From the NCBI GenBank assembly GCA_963782965.1, contig CAWALV010000002.1, forward strand, positions 186,001-250,000: DNA of 64,000 nt. The letters are read 5' to 3'. This stretch comes from CAWALV01 sp963782965. GTDB taxonomy: Bacteria; Actinomycetota; Actinomycetes; Acidothermales; Acidothermaceae. The notes beneath the pieces were generated by a model. It ran no database searches and was not told the DNA's origin. It saw nothing but the letters and a program-made list of their open reading frames with translations. Shown piece after piece: positions 6,868 to 17,184 of this stretch (position 1 is its first letter; every line of letters begins with the position of its first letter). The translations under genes and the position numbers were made by a program.

Positions 6868-8733
6868 ATGGCACGAGCGGTCGGTATCGACCTGGGCACG
6901 ACCAACTCCGTCGTCGCCGTCCTCGAGGGCGGCGAGCCCACAGTCATCGCGAACGCGGAAGGGTCACGCACGACGCCGTCCGTGGTGGCTTTCGCGAAGA
7001 ACGGCGAGGTGCTGGTCGGTGAGGTGGCCAAGCGGCAGGCCGTGACGAACGCCGAGCGCACCATCCGGTCGGTCAAGCGCCACATGGGCACCGGCTGGAA
7101 CGTCGACATCGATGGCAAGAAGTACACCGCGCAGGAGATCAGCGCGCGCATCCTGCAGAAGCTGAAGCGAGACGCGGAGGCCTACCTCGGCGAGCAGATC
7201 ACCGACGCGGTGATCACGGTGCCCGCCTACTTCAACGACGCGCAGCGCGAGGCGACCAAGGAAGCCGGCCAGATTTCCGGGCTGAACGTGCTTCGCATCA
7301 TCAACGAGCCCACCGCGGCAGCGCTCGCCTACTCCCTCGACAAGGGTGAGAAGGAGCAGACGATCCTCGTCTTCGACCTCGGTGGTGGCACGTTCGACGT
7401 CTCGCTGCTCGAGATCGGTGAGGGCATCGTCGAGGTCAAGGCCACCAGCGGCGACACCCACCTGGGCGGCGACGACTGGGACCAGCGCGTCGTCGACTTC
7501 CTCGTCACCAGCTTCAAGAACAGCAACGGCGTCGACCTCGCCAAGGACAAGATGGCTTTGCAGCGGCTTCGCGAAGCCGCCGAGAAGGCGAAGATCGAGC
7601 TGTCGCAGCAGGCAGAGACCACCGTCAACCTGCCCTACATCACGGCCAGCTCCGAAGGCCCGCTGCACCTCGAGGTCAAGATCAGCCGCTCCGAGTTCCA
7701 GCGGATGACGGCCGACCTGCTCGAGCGCTGCAAAGGTCCGTTCCACCAGGCCATCAAGGACGCCGGCATCACGACGAACGAGATCAACCACGTCGTCCTG
7801 GTCGGTGGTTCGACCCGGATGCCCGCGGTCGTCGACCTGGTGCGCGAACTCACCGGCGGCAAGGAGCCGAACAAGGGCGTCAACCCCGACGAGGTCGTCG
7901 CGGTCGGCGCGAGCCTGCAGGCCGGTGTGCTCAAGGGCGAGGTCAAGGACGTCCTGCTGCTCGACGTCACGCCGCTCTCGCTCGGCATCGAGACCAAGGG
8001 TGGTGTGTTCACCAAGCTCATCGAGCGGAACACGACGATCCCGACGAAGCGCTCCGAGATTTTCACGACGGCCGACGACAACCAGCCGAGCGTGCAGATC
8101 CAGGTCTACCAGGGCGAGCGCGAGATGGCGGCGTACAACAAGAAGCTCGGCATGTTCGAGCTGACCGGCCTGCCGCCGGCACCGCGCGGCATCCCGCAGA
8201 TCGAGGTCACCTTCGACATCGACGCGAACGGCATCGTGCACGTCGGCGCGAAGGACCTCGGCACCGGCAAGGAACAGTCGATGACCATCACCGGCGGTTC
8301 CGCGCTGCCGAAGGACGACATCGAGCGGATGATGCGCGACGCCGAGGCCCACGCCGAAGAGGACAAGCGCCGCCGCGATGAGGCCGAAGTCCGCAACCAG
8401 GCCGACACGCTCGTCTACCAAACCGAGAAGTTCCTGCGCGACGAGGGCGAGAAGGTCCCCGACGCGGAAAAGAGCACGGTCGAGACCGCCATCGCCGACC
8501 TGAAGAAGGCGTTGGAGGGCGACGACCTCGCGGCCATCCGCACCGGTACCGAGCATCTCGCGGCCGAGAGCCAGAAGATGGGCGCCGCGATGTATGCGGC
8601 GAACCAGAGCGCGGCGAGCGGCGCCGGGCCGACCGGTGACGACGGCGCTGCCAGCGGCGCTGCGTCGGGCGACGCCAGCTCCGGCGATGACGACGTTGTC
8701 GATGCCGAGATCATCGACGAGGGCGAAAAGTGA
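6868..8733 (+). CDS. dnaK: chaperone DnaK (Hsp70)
   Basis: ATP-dependent Hsp70 that binds exposed hydrophobic segments of client proteins in the cytoplasm with DnaJ and GrpE. The 621-residue protein starts ARAVGIDLGTTNSVVAVLEG, the phosphate-1 signature. It contains VFDLGGGTFDVSLLEIGEG and VVLVGGSTRMPAVVDLV, then the substrate domain and an acidic low-complexity tail ending DDVVDAEIIDEGEK. ATG 6868 is preceded by GAGGAG. It is the first gene of dnaK-grpE-dnaJ-hspR-clpB and sits under the HAIR operator; its stop overlaps the grpE start. Confidence 0.99.
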   Translation: MARAVGIDLGTTNSVVAVLEGGEPTVIANAEGSRTTPSVVAFAKNGEVLVGEVAKRQAVTNAERTIRSVKRHMGTGWNVDIDGKKYTAQEISARILQKLKRDAEAYLGEQITDAVITVPAYFNDAQREATKEAGQISGLNVLRIINEPTAAALAYSLDKGEKEQTILVFDLGGGTFDVSLLEIGEGIVEVKATSGDTHLGGDDWDQRVVDFLVTSFKNSNGVDLAKDKMALQRLREAAEKAKIELSQQAETTVNLPYITASSEGPLHLEVKISRSEFQRMTADLLERCKGPFHQAIKDAGITTNEINHVVLVGGSTRMPAVVDLVRELTGGKEPNKGVNPDEVVAVGASLQAGVLKGEVKDVLLLDVTPLSLGIETKGGVFTKLIERNTTIPTKRSEIFTTADDNQPSVQIQVYQGEREMAAYNKKLGMFELTGLPPAPRGIPQIEVTFDIDANGIVHVGAKDLGTGKEQSMTITGGSALPKDDIERMMRDAEAHAEEDKRRRDEAEVRNQADTLVYQTEKFLRDEGEKVPDAEKSTVETAIADLKKALEGDDLAAIRTGTEHLAAESQKMGAAMYAANQSAASGAGPTGDDGAASGAASGDASSGDDDVVDAEIIDEGEK

Positions 8734-9422
8734 GTGAAGAAGCCCGCGAACACGGCGAACAGCCGATAGTGCGCGACAAACGACGAGTGCATTTCGATCC
8801 GGCCACCGGTGCCGTCTCCGAACCGAGAGGTTCGGGGACGGCGTCGGGGGGCGCCGGCCCGTCGTCGTCCGGCACCAGCGGCGTCGGTGGCCCCGGTGGC
8901 CCCGGTGGCGCGGGTTCGGTCGAGGTGGCGCAACTGCGCACCGACCTCGCCGAGCGCACCGCCGACCTGCAACGGCTGCAAGCCGAATACGCCAACTACC
9001 GCAAGCGGGTCGAGCGCGATCGCGCCGCAGTGCGGGATCTCGCGGTCGCCGACGTACTTGCCGCCTTGCTGCCGGTGCTCGACGACATCGGGCGGGCCCG
9101 CGAGCATGGCGAACTCGAAGGTGGCTTCAAGCAGGTCGGCGAATCGCTGGAGGCGGCGGTCGGCAAGCTCGGGCTGGTCGCGTTCGGCGAAGTCGGCGAC
9201 GCGTTCGACCCGACGCATCACGAAGCGTTGATGCACGCGTACTCCGACGACGTCACCGAGCCCACCGCCGTCCAGATTCTGCAGCCGGGCTACACCTACG
9301 CGGGGCGCGTCGTGCGACCTGCGCGGGTCGCCGTCGCCGAACCGACTACCCCGCTGCCCGACGCCGAACCAGCCGACAGCCCGACCGAGGATTCCTCCGA
9401 CGGCGGGGCCGACGACGAGTAA
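8730..9422 (+). CDS. grpE: nucleotide exchange factor GrpE
   Basis: Releases ADP from DnaK and acts as a thermosensor through its long helix. The 230-residue protein has a disordered Gly/Pro-rich N-terminal region of about 65 residues. A coiled coil (LRTDLAERTADLQRLQAEY) and the conserved core follow: YANYRKRVERDR, FDPTHHEALM and VQILQPGYTYAGRVVRPARV, the family signature. GTG 8730 overlaps the dnaK stop by four bases (GTGA), so translation is probably coupled. dnaJ follows after 18 bases. Confidence 0.98.
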   Translation: MSEEAREHGEQPIVRDKRRVHFDPATGAVSEPRGSGTASGGAGPSSSGTSGVGGPGGPGGAGSVEVAQLRTDLAERTADLQRLQAEYANYRKRVERDRAAVRDLAVADVLAALLPVLDDIGRAREHGELEGGFKQVGESLEAAVGKLGLVAFGEVGDAFDPTHHEALMHAYSDDVTEPTAVQILQPGYTYAGRVVRPARVAVAEPTTPLPDAEPADSPTEDSSDGGADDE

Positions 9423-9440
9423 CAGGAAGGAGGGACGCCG

Positions 9441-10625
9441 ATGAGTACCCGCGACTTCATCGAGAAGGACTACTACAAGGCTCTCGGCGTTCCGAAAGAC
9501 GCATCGGCCGTCGAGATCAAGAAGGCGTACCGCAAGCTCGCCCGCCAGTACCACCCCGACGCGAACAAGGGCGACGCTAAGTCGGAGGAGAAGTTCAAGG
9601 AAATCTCCGAGGCCTACGACGTCCTGTCTGACGACAAGCGGCGTAAGGAGTACGACGACGCGCGCACGCTGTTCGGCTCGGGCGGCTTCCGCGTACCGGG
9701 CGGCGCCGGCGGCGGCCAGGGCGGCTTCCCGTTCGACCTGGGCGACCTGTTCGGCAACGCGCGCACCGGCGGCACCGGCACGGCAGGGGGCGCGGCCGGC
9801 GCCGGAGGGCTCGGCGACATTCTCGGCGGGTTGTTCGGCGGCGGCGGACGCCGCGCGGGTGCGACGCACGGACGACGCGGTGCCGACGTCGAAAGCGAAG
9901 TGACCATCGGCTTTACCGACGCGCTGCGCGGTGTGACGCTGCCGCTTCGGATGGCCAGCCCCGCACCGTGCCCGTCATGCCACGGCACCGGCGCGAAAGC
10001 CGGGACGACGCCGCGCGTGTGCCCGACCTGTAGCGGCACCGGCGTCACCTCCCGAGGCGCCGGCGGCTTCGCGATTTCCGAACCATGCCGCGACTGCCGC
10101 GGCCGCGGGCTGGTCGTCGACGACCCGTGCCCGGTGTGCCGCGGGAGCGGTCGAGCGATGAGCGAGCGCACGATGCAGGTGCGAGTGCCCGCGGGCGTCG
10201 AAGACGGTCAGCGGATCCGCCTGAAGGGCAAGGGTTCTCCCGGCGAGCACGGTGGCCACGCCGGCGACCTCATCGTGCTCGTTCACGTCACGCCGCACCC
10301 GGTGTTCGGCCGGTCCGGACCCAACCTCACGGTCACCGTGCCGGTCACGTTCCCCGAGGCTGCGCTCGGTGCAGAGGTGAAGGTCCCGACGATCGACGGC
10401 CCACCCGTGACCGTCAAGCTCCCGCCCGGGACGGCGGGTGGGCGGGTGCTACGCGTCCGCGGCCGCGGTGCGACGAGGAAGGACGGCACGAAAGGCGACC
10501 TGCTCGTGACGATCGAGGTCAGCGTGCCGCACAAGGTGTCGGGGCGAGCGAAGGAAGCCCTGGAGGCCTATCGCGCCGCGACCCAGTCCGAAGACCCACG
10601 AGCCCACTTGATGAGCGACCAGTGA
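9441..10625 (+). CDS. dnaJ: chaperone DnaJ (Hsp40), type I
   Basis: Delivers clients to DnaK and stimulates its ATPase. The 394-residue type I protein has a J domain (residues about 10-75) with the catalytic HPD in YHPDANKGD. A long Gly-rich linker follows to about residue 140. The zinc domain has four CxxCxGxG-type motifs: CPSCHGTG, CPTCSGTG, CRDCRGRG and CPVCRGSG. The C-terminal client-binding domains include GHAGDLIVLVHV. ATG 9441 is preceded by AGGAAGGAGGG. It is the third gene of the heat-shock operon. Confidence 0.98.
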   Translation: MSTRDFIEKDYYKALGVPKDASAVEIKKAYRKLARQYHPDANKGDAKSEEKFKEISEAYDVLSDDKRRKEYDDARTLFGSGGFRVPGGAGGGQGGFPFDLGDLFGNARTGGTGTAGGAAGAGGLGDILGGLFGGGGRRAGATHGRRGADVESEVTIGFTDALRGVTLPLRMASPAPCPSCHGTGAKAGTTPRVCPTCSGTGVTSRGAGGFAISEPCRDCRGRGLVVDDPCPVCRGSGRAMSERTMQVRVPAGVEDGQRIRLKGKGSPGEHGGHAGDLIVLVHVTPHPVFGRSGPNLTVTVPVTFPEAALGAEVKVPTIDGPPVTVKLPPGTAGGRVLRVRGRGATRKDGTKGDLLVTIEVSVPHKVSGRAKEALEAYRAATQSEDPRAHLMSDQ

Positions 10626-10632
10626 CAGGAAG

Positions 10633-11130
10633 GTGAGGGCGTTGCTCGACGACGCAAGCCCGGTGTTCGTCATCTCCGTGGCGGCTCAGCTTTCCGGACT
10701 GCACCCGCAGACCCTGCGTGCGTACGACCGCCTCGGCCTCGTTTCGCCTGGCCGCACGGTGGGTGGTGGTCGCCGTTACTCCAGCCGCGACATCGAGCAG
10801 CTTCGCGAGGTGCAGCGACTTTCCCAGGAAGAAGGAATCAACCTCGCCGGCGTCAAGCGCATCCTTGACCTGGAAAACCACGTCAATGCGCTGCGCGAGC
10901 GGGTGGCCGAGTTGCAGCGCGAACTCGACATCGCCCGCACGGCCGCCGTCCGCGAAGTTGCAGAGGCACATGCGTCGCATCGCCGCGACCTCGTGCCGGT
11001 TCGCGAGACCGCGATCGTCGCCTGGCGTTCGATGCACTCGGTGCATCCGGTCCACGGCTCGCTGTCGGCGCTCGGGGTGCAATACGCAGAAGAGGTCCCG
11101 CCGGCCGACGACGCGACCAGCGAACACTGA
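10633..11130 (+). CDS. hspR: heat-shock repressor HspR (MerR family)
   Basis: MerR-type repressor that binds HAIR sites with DnaK as co-repressor. The 165-residue product has the winged helix FVISVAAQLSGLHPQTLRAY, the recognition segment GLVSPGRTVGGGRRYS and the dimerisation coil starting ISRDIEQL-like RDIEQLREVQRL. The C-terminal part is longer than the minimal HspR core and rich in charged residues. The start is GTG 10633 after AGGAAG; TTG 10642 is an alternative. It lies seven bases after dnaJ and ten before clpB, closing the feedback loop with the HAIR operator at 6802-6822. Confidence 0.96.
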   Translation: MRALLDDASPVFVISVAAQLSGLHPQTLRAYDRLGLVSPGRTVGGGRRYSSRDIEQLREVQRLSQEEGINLAGVKRILDLENHVNALRERVAELQRELDIARTAAVREVAEAHASHRRDLVPVRETAIVAWRSMHSVHPVHGSLSALGVQYAEEVPPADDATSEH

Positions 11131-11140
11131 GAGACACCCA

Positions 11141-13735
11141 ATGGACAGTTTCAAGCTCACCACGAAGAGCCAAGAGGCCATCGCCGAAGCGATCCGGACG
11201 GCGTCCGGCGCCGGACACCCGCACGTCGAACCGGTGCACCTGCTGCTCGCTCTGCTCGCCCAAAGTGACGGCACCGCCGTGCCGCTGCTGCGTGCCGTCG
11301 GCGCCGACCCGGCCGCCATTCGCGGCGAGGCCGAAAGGGTCGCCGCGCGCCTGCCGCAAGCAAGCGGCACCACCGTTGCCGCGCCGGGCCTCGACCGACC
11401 GGCGATGCAGGTGCTGAACGCCGCGGCCAAGCAAGCCGCCGAACGCGGCGACGAGTACGTCTCGACCGAGCACCTGCTCGTCGGGCTCGCGACAGAGGGC
11501 GGCCAGATCGCCGCACTGCTGCGGCAAAGCGGCGCGTCACCCGACGCACTGCTCGGCGCCTTCGAGAAGGTGCGCGGCAGCGCGAGGGTGACCAGCGCCA
11601 ACCCCGAGGCCACCTACCAGGCTCTCGAGAAGTACGGCGTCGACCTCACCGAGCGCGCCCGCGACGGCAAGCTCGACCCGATCATCGGCCGCGACACCGA
11701 GATCCGCCGGGTCGTGCAGGTGCTGTCGAGGCGCACGAAGAACAACCCGGTGCTGATCGGTGAACCGGGCGTCGGCAAGACCGCCGTCGTCGAAGGCCTG
11801 GCGCAACGGATCGTGGCGGGCGACGTCCCCGAATCACTGCGCGACAAGCGGCTTGTGGCTCTCGATCTCGGCGCGATGATCGCCGGTGCGAAGTATCGCG
11901 GCGAGTTCGAAGAGCGGCTGAAGGCCGTGCTGAACGAGATCAAGGAGTCCGACGGGCAGATCATCACCTTCATCGACGAGCTACACACGGTCGTCGGCGC
12001 GGGTGCGGCCGAAGGCGCGATGGACGCCGGCAACATGCTCAAGCCGATGCTCGCGCGTGGCGAGCTGCGCATGGTCGGCGCGACGACCCTCGACGAATAC
12101 CGCCAGCGCATCGAAAAGGACCCGGCGCTGGAGCGTCGCTTCCAGCCGGTGTTCGTCGGCGAGCCGTCGGTCGAAGACACCATCGGCATCTTGCGCGGGT
12201 TGAAGTCGCGTTACGAGGCGCACCACAAGGTGCAGATCGCCGACGCCGCACTGGTTGCCGCCGCCACGTTGTCACACCGGTTCATCACCGGGCGCTTCCT
12301 TCCCGACAAGGCGATCGACCTCGTCGACGAAGCCGCGTCACGGTTGCGCATGGAGATCGACTCGTGGCCGGTCGAGGTCGACGAGCTGCGGCGATTGGTC
12401 GACCGGCTGCGCATGGAGGAGATGGCACTCGCGCACGAAGAGGACCCAGCAAGCAAGGAACGGCTCGAACGGTTGCGCCACGAGCTCGCCGACCGGCAGG
12501 AGGAGCTGACCGGGCTGGTCGCGCGGTGGGAACGCGAGAAGGCCGGCCTGAACAAGGTCGGTGAGGTGAAGCAACGCCTCGACGAGTTGCGCAGCCAGGC
12601 TGAGCGCGCGCAACGCGACGGCGACTTCGAGACGGCGTCCCGCTTGATGTACGCCGAGATCCCCGCGCTGGAACACGAACTCGCGCAAGCGCAACAAGCC
12701 GACGATCAGCAGCCCGAAGAGCTGATGGTCAAGGAAGAAGTCGGCCCGGACGACGTCGCCGAAGTGGTCTCGTCGTGGACCGGCATCCCGGCCGGCCGCC
12801 TGCTCGAGGGTGAGGTCGGCAAGCTGCTGCGCATGGAGGAAGAACTCGGACGCCGGCTGGTGGGGCAGCGGCGTGCCGTGACGGCGGTGGCTGACGCCGT
12901 TCGTCGTGCTCGGGCAGGAATCTCCGACCCCGATCGGCCGACCGGATCATTTCTCTTCCTCGGGCCTACCGGTGTCGGCAAGACAGAACTCGCGAAGGCG
13001 CTGGCCGACTTCCTGTTCGACGATGAGCGCGCGATCGTGCGCATCGACATGAGCGAGTACTCCGAGAAGCACTCGGTGGCCCGCCTCGTCGGTGCACCGC
13101 CCGGCTACGTCGGTTACGAGGAGGGCGGACAGCTCACCGAGGCCGTTCGCCGGCGTCCGTACTGTGTCGTGCTGCTCGACGAGGTCGAGAAGGCACACGT
13201 CGAGGTGTTCGACATCTTGTTGCAGGTCTTGGACGACGGCCGGCTCACCGACGGGCAAGGCCGCACCGTCGACTTCCGCAACACGATCCTGATCCTGACC
13301 TCGAACCTCGGCTCGATGTATCTCATCGATCCGACCCTGGACGACGACGCCCGGCGCGACGCGGTGATGGGTGTGGTGCGGGCGACGTTCAAGCCGGAGT
13401 TCTTGAACCGGCTCGACGACGTCATTCTCTTCGACGCGTTGGGCAGCGCGGAGCTGGCGCGCATCGTCGATCTGCAGGTCGCTCGACTGCAGCAGCGGTT
13501 GGGGGAGCGGCGGATCGTTCTCGACGTCACGTCGGCCGCGCGCGAGTGGCTGGCGATGACCGGCTACGACCCGCTGTACGGCGCGCGCCCACTGCGTCGG
13601 CTGGTGCAGACCGCGATCGGCGACCGGCTCGCCAAGGCGCTGCTCGCGGGCGAGGTGCACGACGGCGAGACGGTTGTCGTCGACCTCGCTGTCGGTAAGG
13701 ACGCGCTGGAGCTTCACGCGCCGACGCCTGCGTAG
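11141..13735 (+). CDS. clpB: ATP-dependent disaggregase ClpB (Hsp100)
   Basis: Hexameric AAA+ protein that rescues aggregated proteins together with DnaK. At 864 residues it is full length. Visible parts are the N-terminal Clp repeat domain (LTTKSQEAIAEAI), NBD1 with Walker A GEPGVGKTAVVEG and Walker B FIDELHTVVGAG, the middle coiled coil (about residues 400-530), and NBD2 with GPTGVGKTELAKAL and the sensor region SNLGS. ATG 11141 follows hspR by ten bases. In M. tuberculosis clpB lies apart from dnaK; here it is in the same apparent operon, so the HAIR site may control all five genes. Confidence 0.98.
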   Translation: MDSFKLTTKSQEAIAEAIRTASGAGHPHVEPVHLLLALLAQSDGTAVPLLRAVGADPAAIRGEAERVAARLPQASGTTVAAPGLDRPAMQVLNAAAKQAAERGDEYVSTEHLLVGLATEGGQIAALLRQSGASPDALLGAFEKVRGSARVTSANPEATYQALEKYGVDLTERARDGKLDPIIGRDTEIRRVVQVLSRRTKNNPVLIGEPGVGKTAVVEGLAQRIVAGDVPESLRDKRLVALDLGAMIAGAKYRGEFEERLKAVLNEIKESDGQIITFIDELHTVVGAGAAEGAMDAGNMLKPMLARGELRMVGATTLDEYRQRIEKDPALERRFQPVFVGEPSVEDTIGILRGLKSRYEAHHKVQIADAALVAAATLSHRFITGRFLPDKAIDLVDEAASRLRMEIDSWPVEVDELRRLVDRLRMEEMALAHEEDPASKERLERLRHELADRQEELTGLVARWEREKAGLNKVGEVKQRLDELRSQAERAQRDGDFETASRLMYAEIPALEHELAQAQQADDQQPEELMVKEEVGPDDVAEVVSSWTGIPAGRLLEGEVGKLLRMEEELGRRLVGQRRAVTAVADAVRRARAGISDPDRPTGSFLFLGPTGVGKTELAKALADFLFDDERAIVRIDMSEYSEKHSVARLVGAPPGYVGYEEGGQLTEAVRRRPYCVVLLDEVEKAHVEVFDILLQVLDDGRLTDGQGRTVDFRNTILILTSNLGSMYLIDPTLDDDARRDAVMGVVRATFKPEFLNRLDDVILFDALGSAELARIVDLQVARLQQRLGERRIVLDVTSAAREWLAMTGYDPLYGARPLRRLVQTAIGDRLAKALLAGEVHDGETVVVDLAVGKDALELHAPTPA

Positions 13736-13767
13736 AGGCGAGTGGCGCTGGCCGCTCGGCAGCCACT

Positions 13768-13897
13768 GGATCCCTCTCCCGAACACTCTGCTTTGGTGCA
13801 CCATCGAAACAAACCAGCAACTCTGCTCCGCTGGGGGAACAGAACAGCAACTCTGTTTCGCTGGGGGAACAGAACAGAGTGTTCGGAGAAGGGATCC
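13768..13897. repeat. structured intergenic element: 23-bp inverted repeat around a 30-bp tandem duplication
   Basis: Arms 13768-13790 and 13875-13897 are inverted copies with 20 of 23 bases matching (core CGAACACTCTG / CAGAGTGTTCG). Between them two 30-base units lie head to tail at 13815-13844 and 13845-13874, beginning CAGCAACTCTG and ending GGGGGAACAGAA. The element fills the gap between convergent clpB and the sugar kinase gene. It could be a bidirectional terminator, a MITE remnant or a small RNA. Confidence 0.75.
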
Positions 13898-13958
13898 CTG
13901 TCGGCGGGGAACGCACTCTCGCCGCGCTGAAGACCCGGCCCGCGCCGGGAACCGCACT

Positions 13959-14888
13959 TCAGCCCTCGAACGAAACCTCCGCCGCGTAAGGCGGATCGGC
14001 GCCCGCCCGGGTGCAGGCCACCGCCGACACCCGCACCGCGAACCGCGCCGCCGCCTCCAGCTCCGCAGCGCCCAGCCGCGACAGCGCCGTCACGCTCAAA
14101 CAGTCCTGACGATCCAAAGCGTGCAGCAAGCCGGCTGAGAACGTGTCGCCCGCCCCGATCGTGTCGACCACGTCGACCGCCACACCCGGCACGGTCACCG
14201 CAGCGCCCGACGAAGCAAGAGCTAACGCGCCGTCACCGCCGAGCGTGATGACCACCAACGCCGGCCCGTTGGCCGCCCACTCGTTCACCACGTCCGCAAC
14301 CGCGCGGTCGGGATAGAGCCAGCTGACGTCGTCCGCGCTGGCTTTCACGATGTGCGCGAACGACAACCACCGCTCGACGGCTTCGCGGTAGCGCACCGGA
14401 TCGGGGCAGACGATTGCGCGTACGTTCGGGTCGATCGAAATGACGCGCCTGCCACGCTCCGCGCGCAGCCGTTCCTCGATCACCGCGCCACCGGGCGGTT
14501 GCATCAACGCCATCGAGCCGGCATGGATCGCCACCACGTCGTCGTCGAATCGAGTGGGCAGCTCGGCCCGCTGCCACTGCCAGTCCGCCGTGCCGTTGAG
14601 GTAGAACCCGTAACTCGCGACGCCGCCAGCGTCGAAGGACACGACGGCGAGCGTCGACGGTTCGTCGGCCGCGACGACGTAGCGCAGGTCGACTGCGTTG
14701 TCGGTGAGCCGCTCCCGCAGCGCCGCGCCGAAGCCGTCGCGGGAGATGCGCGCGAGCATGGCGGTGGACGTCGCCAGCCGGGCCAGCGCCACGGCGGTGT
14801 TCGCCGGGCTACCACCGGGCAGCGCCCGCCACAACCCGTCGCCGGCCGGCACCAGGTCGATGAGCGTCTCGCCGCAGACGACGATCAA
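13959..14888 (-). CDS. PfkB-family carbohydrate kinase (fructokinase-like)
   Basis: Predicted to phosphorylate a sugar, probably fructose, using ATP. The 309-residue protein starts LIVVCGETLIDLVPAGDG. It has the PfkB signature 1 region LPGGSPANTAVALARLA and signature 2 DTIGAGDTFSAGLLHAL, with the catalytic Asp of GAGD. I place the start at TTG 14888 because GGAGG lies five bases upstream and residues before it are Arg-rich and unlike the family. It is divergent from a mannose-6-phosphate isomerase gene across 71 bases, suggesting shared control of fructose/mannose use. Confidence 0.88.
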   Translation of the reverse strand: MIVVCGETLIDLVPAGDGLWRALPGGSPANTAVALARLATSTAMLARISRDGFGAALRERLTDNAVDLRYVVAADEPSTLAVVSFDAGGVASYGFYLNGTADWQWQRAELPTRFDDDVVAIHAGSMALMQPPGGAVIEERLRAERGRRVISIDPNVRAIVCPDPVRYREAVERWLSFAHIVKASADDVSWLYPDRAVADVVNEWAANGPALVVITLGGDGALALASSGAAVTVPGVAVDVVDTIGAGDTFSAGLLHALDRQDCLSVTALSRLGAAELEAAARFAVRVSAVACTRAGADPPYAAEVSFEG

Positions 14889-14910
14889 GCAGGCCTCCAA
14901 GTGGCGGCGC

Positions 14911-14934
14911 CGGCCGCCCTGCGCAGGGCGGCCG
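14911..14934. promoter_or_regulatory. perfect 24-bp palindrome between divergent sugar genes
   Basis: CGGCCGCCCTGC followed directly by its reverse complement GCAGGGCGGCCG. It is centred in the 71-base gap between the TTG start of the sugar kinase and the GTG start of the isomerase. It is a candidate operator for a dimeric regulator of both genes; a cruciform or hairpin is the alternative. Confidence 0.45.
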
Positions 14935-14959
14935 CTCCAGCGCACGGCAGGATACAGCC

Positions 14960-15988
14960 GTGCAGCCGATACACCTTGGCCCCAACCAGCCCGCCCAGTT
15001 CTATCGCGGCGGCGGCGCGATCGCCGAGTTCCGCGGCGTGGCCGACGCAGCAGCGCGGGCGAACTTCGGCCCCGAAGACTGGGTCGCCTCGACAGTCACG
15101 CTGTACGGGCGCACCGACGGCCTGACGGCGCTGCCCGACGGCCGGCTGCTTCGCGACGCGATCGCGGCCGATCCGGTCGGCTACCTCGGCCAGGCCCATG
15201 TCGACGTGCACGGTGCCGACCCGGCGTTGCTGGTAAAGCTCCTCGACGCCGGTCAGCGGCTGCCGGTCCACGTGCACCCCGACCGCGAGTTCGCCAGACG
15301 CCACCTCGACTGCCCGTACGGCAAGACCGAGTCGTGGCTCATCGTCGAGACACGCGGCGACGACGCCGCGGTGTACCTCGGCTTCTCGCCGACGTCCGAC
15401 CCGCGCCTTGTTTCCGAGTGGATCGCCGGTCAACGAAGCGATCTGCTGCTCGGTGCGCTGAACCGGGTGCCGGTGCGGCCCGGCGACACCATGCTCGTGC
15501 CCGCCGGCACGCCGCACGCCATCGACGCCGGCGTCTTCCTCGTCGAGCTCCAAGAGCCCACCGACTTCTCGGTCATGCTCGAGTGGAAGGCGTTCGGCCT
15601 CGACGATCGCGGCACCGAACAGCTGGGCCTTTCATCACAACTCGCGTTGAGCTGCATCGCATGGGAGCCGTTCGACGACGCGCGCCTCGAGTCGTGCGTC
15701 ACCCGCCGCGCCATGTCGGACGACGAGGGCAGCCGTTCGCTCTTGCCGACCGAAGCTGACGACTTCTTCCGCGCGGAACACGTCGTCGTCCGAGGCTCGG
15801 TGACTCTCGGCGCGCAGTTCTCGATCCTCGTCGTGCTCGGCGGCAGCGGCCAACTCGCCGGCGACACCAGCGCGTTCGGCGCCCCGATCGACGTCACGCG
15901 CGGCGACACCGTTCTCGTCCCGCACGGCGCCGGTGACGTGCTGATGAGCGGCCGCCTCGACGTCGTCCGATGCTTGCCGCCGGGGCGA

Positions 15989-16000
<12 letters not shown>
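14960..16000 (+). CDS. manA: class I mannose-6-phosphate isomerase
   Basis: Interconverts mannose-6-phosphate and fructose-6-phosphate using a zinc ion. The 346-residue cupin protein shows KLLDAGQRLPVHVHPD, with the zinc-binding His pair, then the ligand Glu in KTESWLIVET and VPAGTPHAIDAGVFLVELQE containing another metal His. It is shorter than the E. coli enzyme and closer to the Bacillus-type isomerase. GTG 14960 is the start. The 3' end overlaps the convergent aminotransferase gene by 12 bases. The fructokinase-like neighbour fits a hexose-entry role. Confidence 0.85.
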
Positions 16001-17149
<1,149 letters not shown>

Positions 17150-17184
17150 GGCTTCAGAGTAGTGACGAAGGCGAGGTCAGCAAG

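Noticed and set aside
12947..13957. 336-codon minus-strand ORF spanning the clpB end and the structured element
   Set aside because: Antisense to clpB for most of its length, and its N-terminal part translates the 30-bp repeat.
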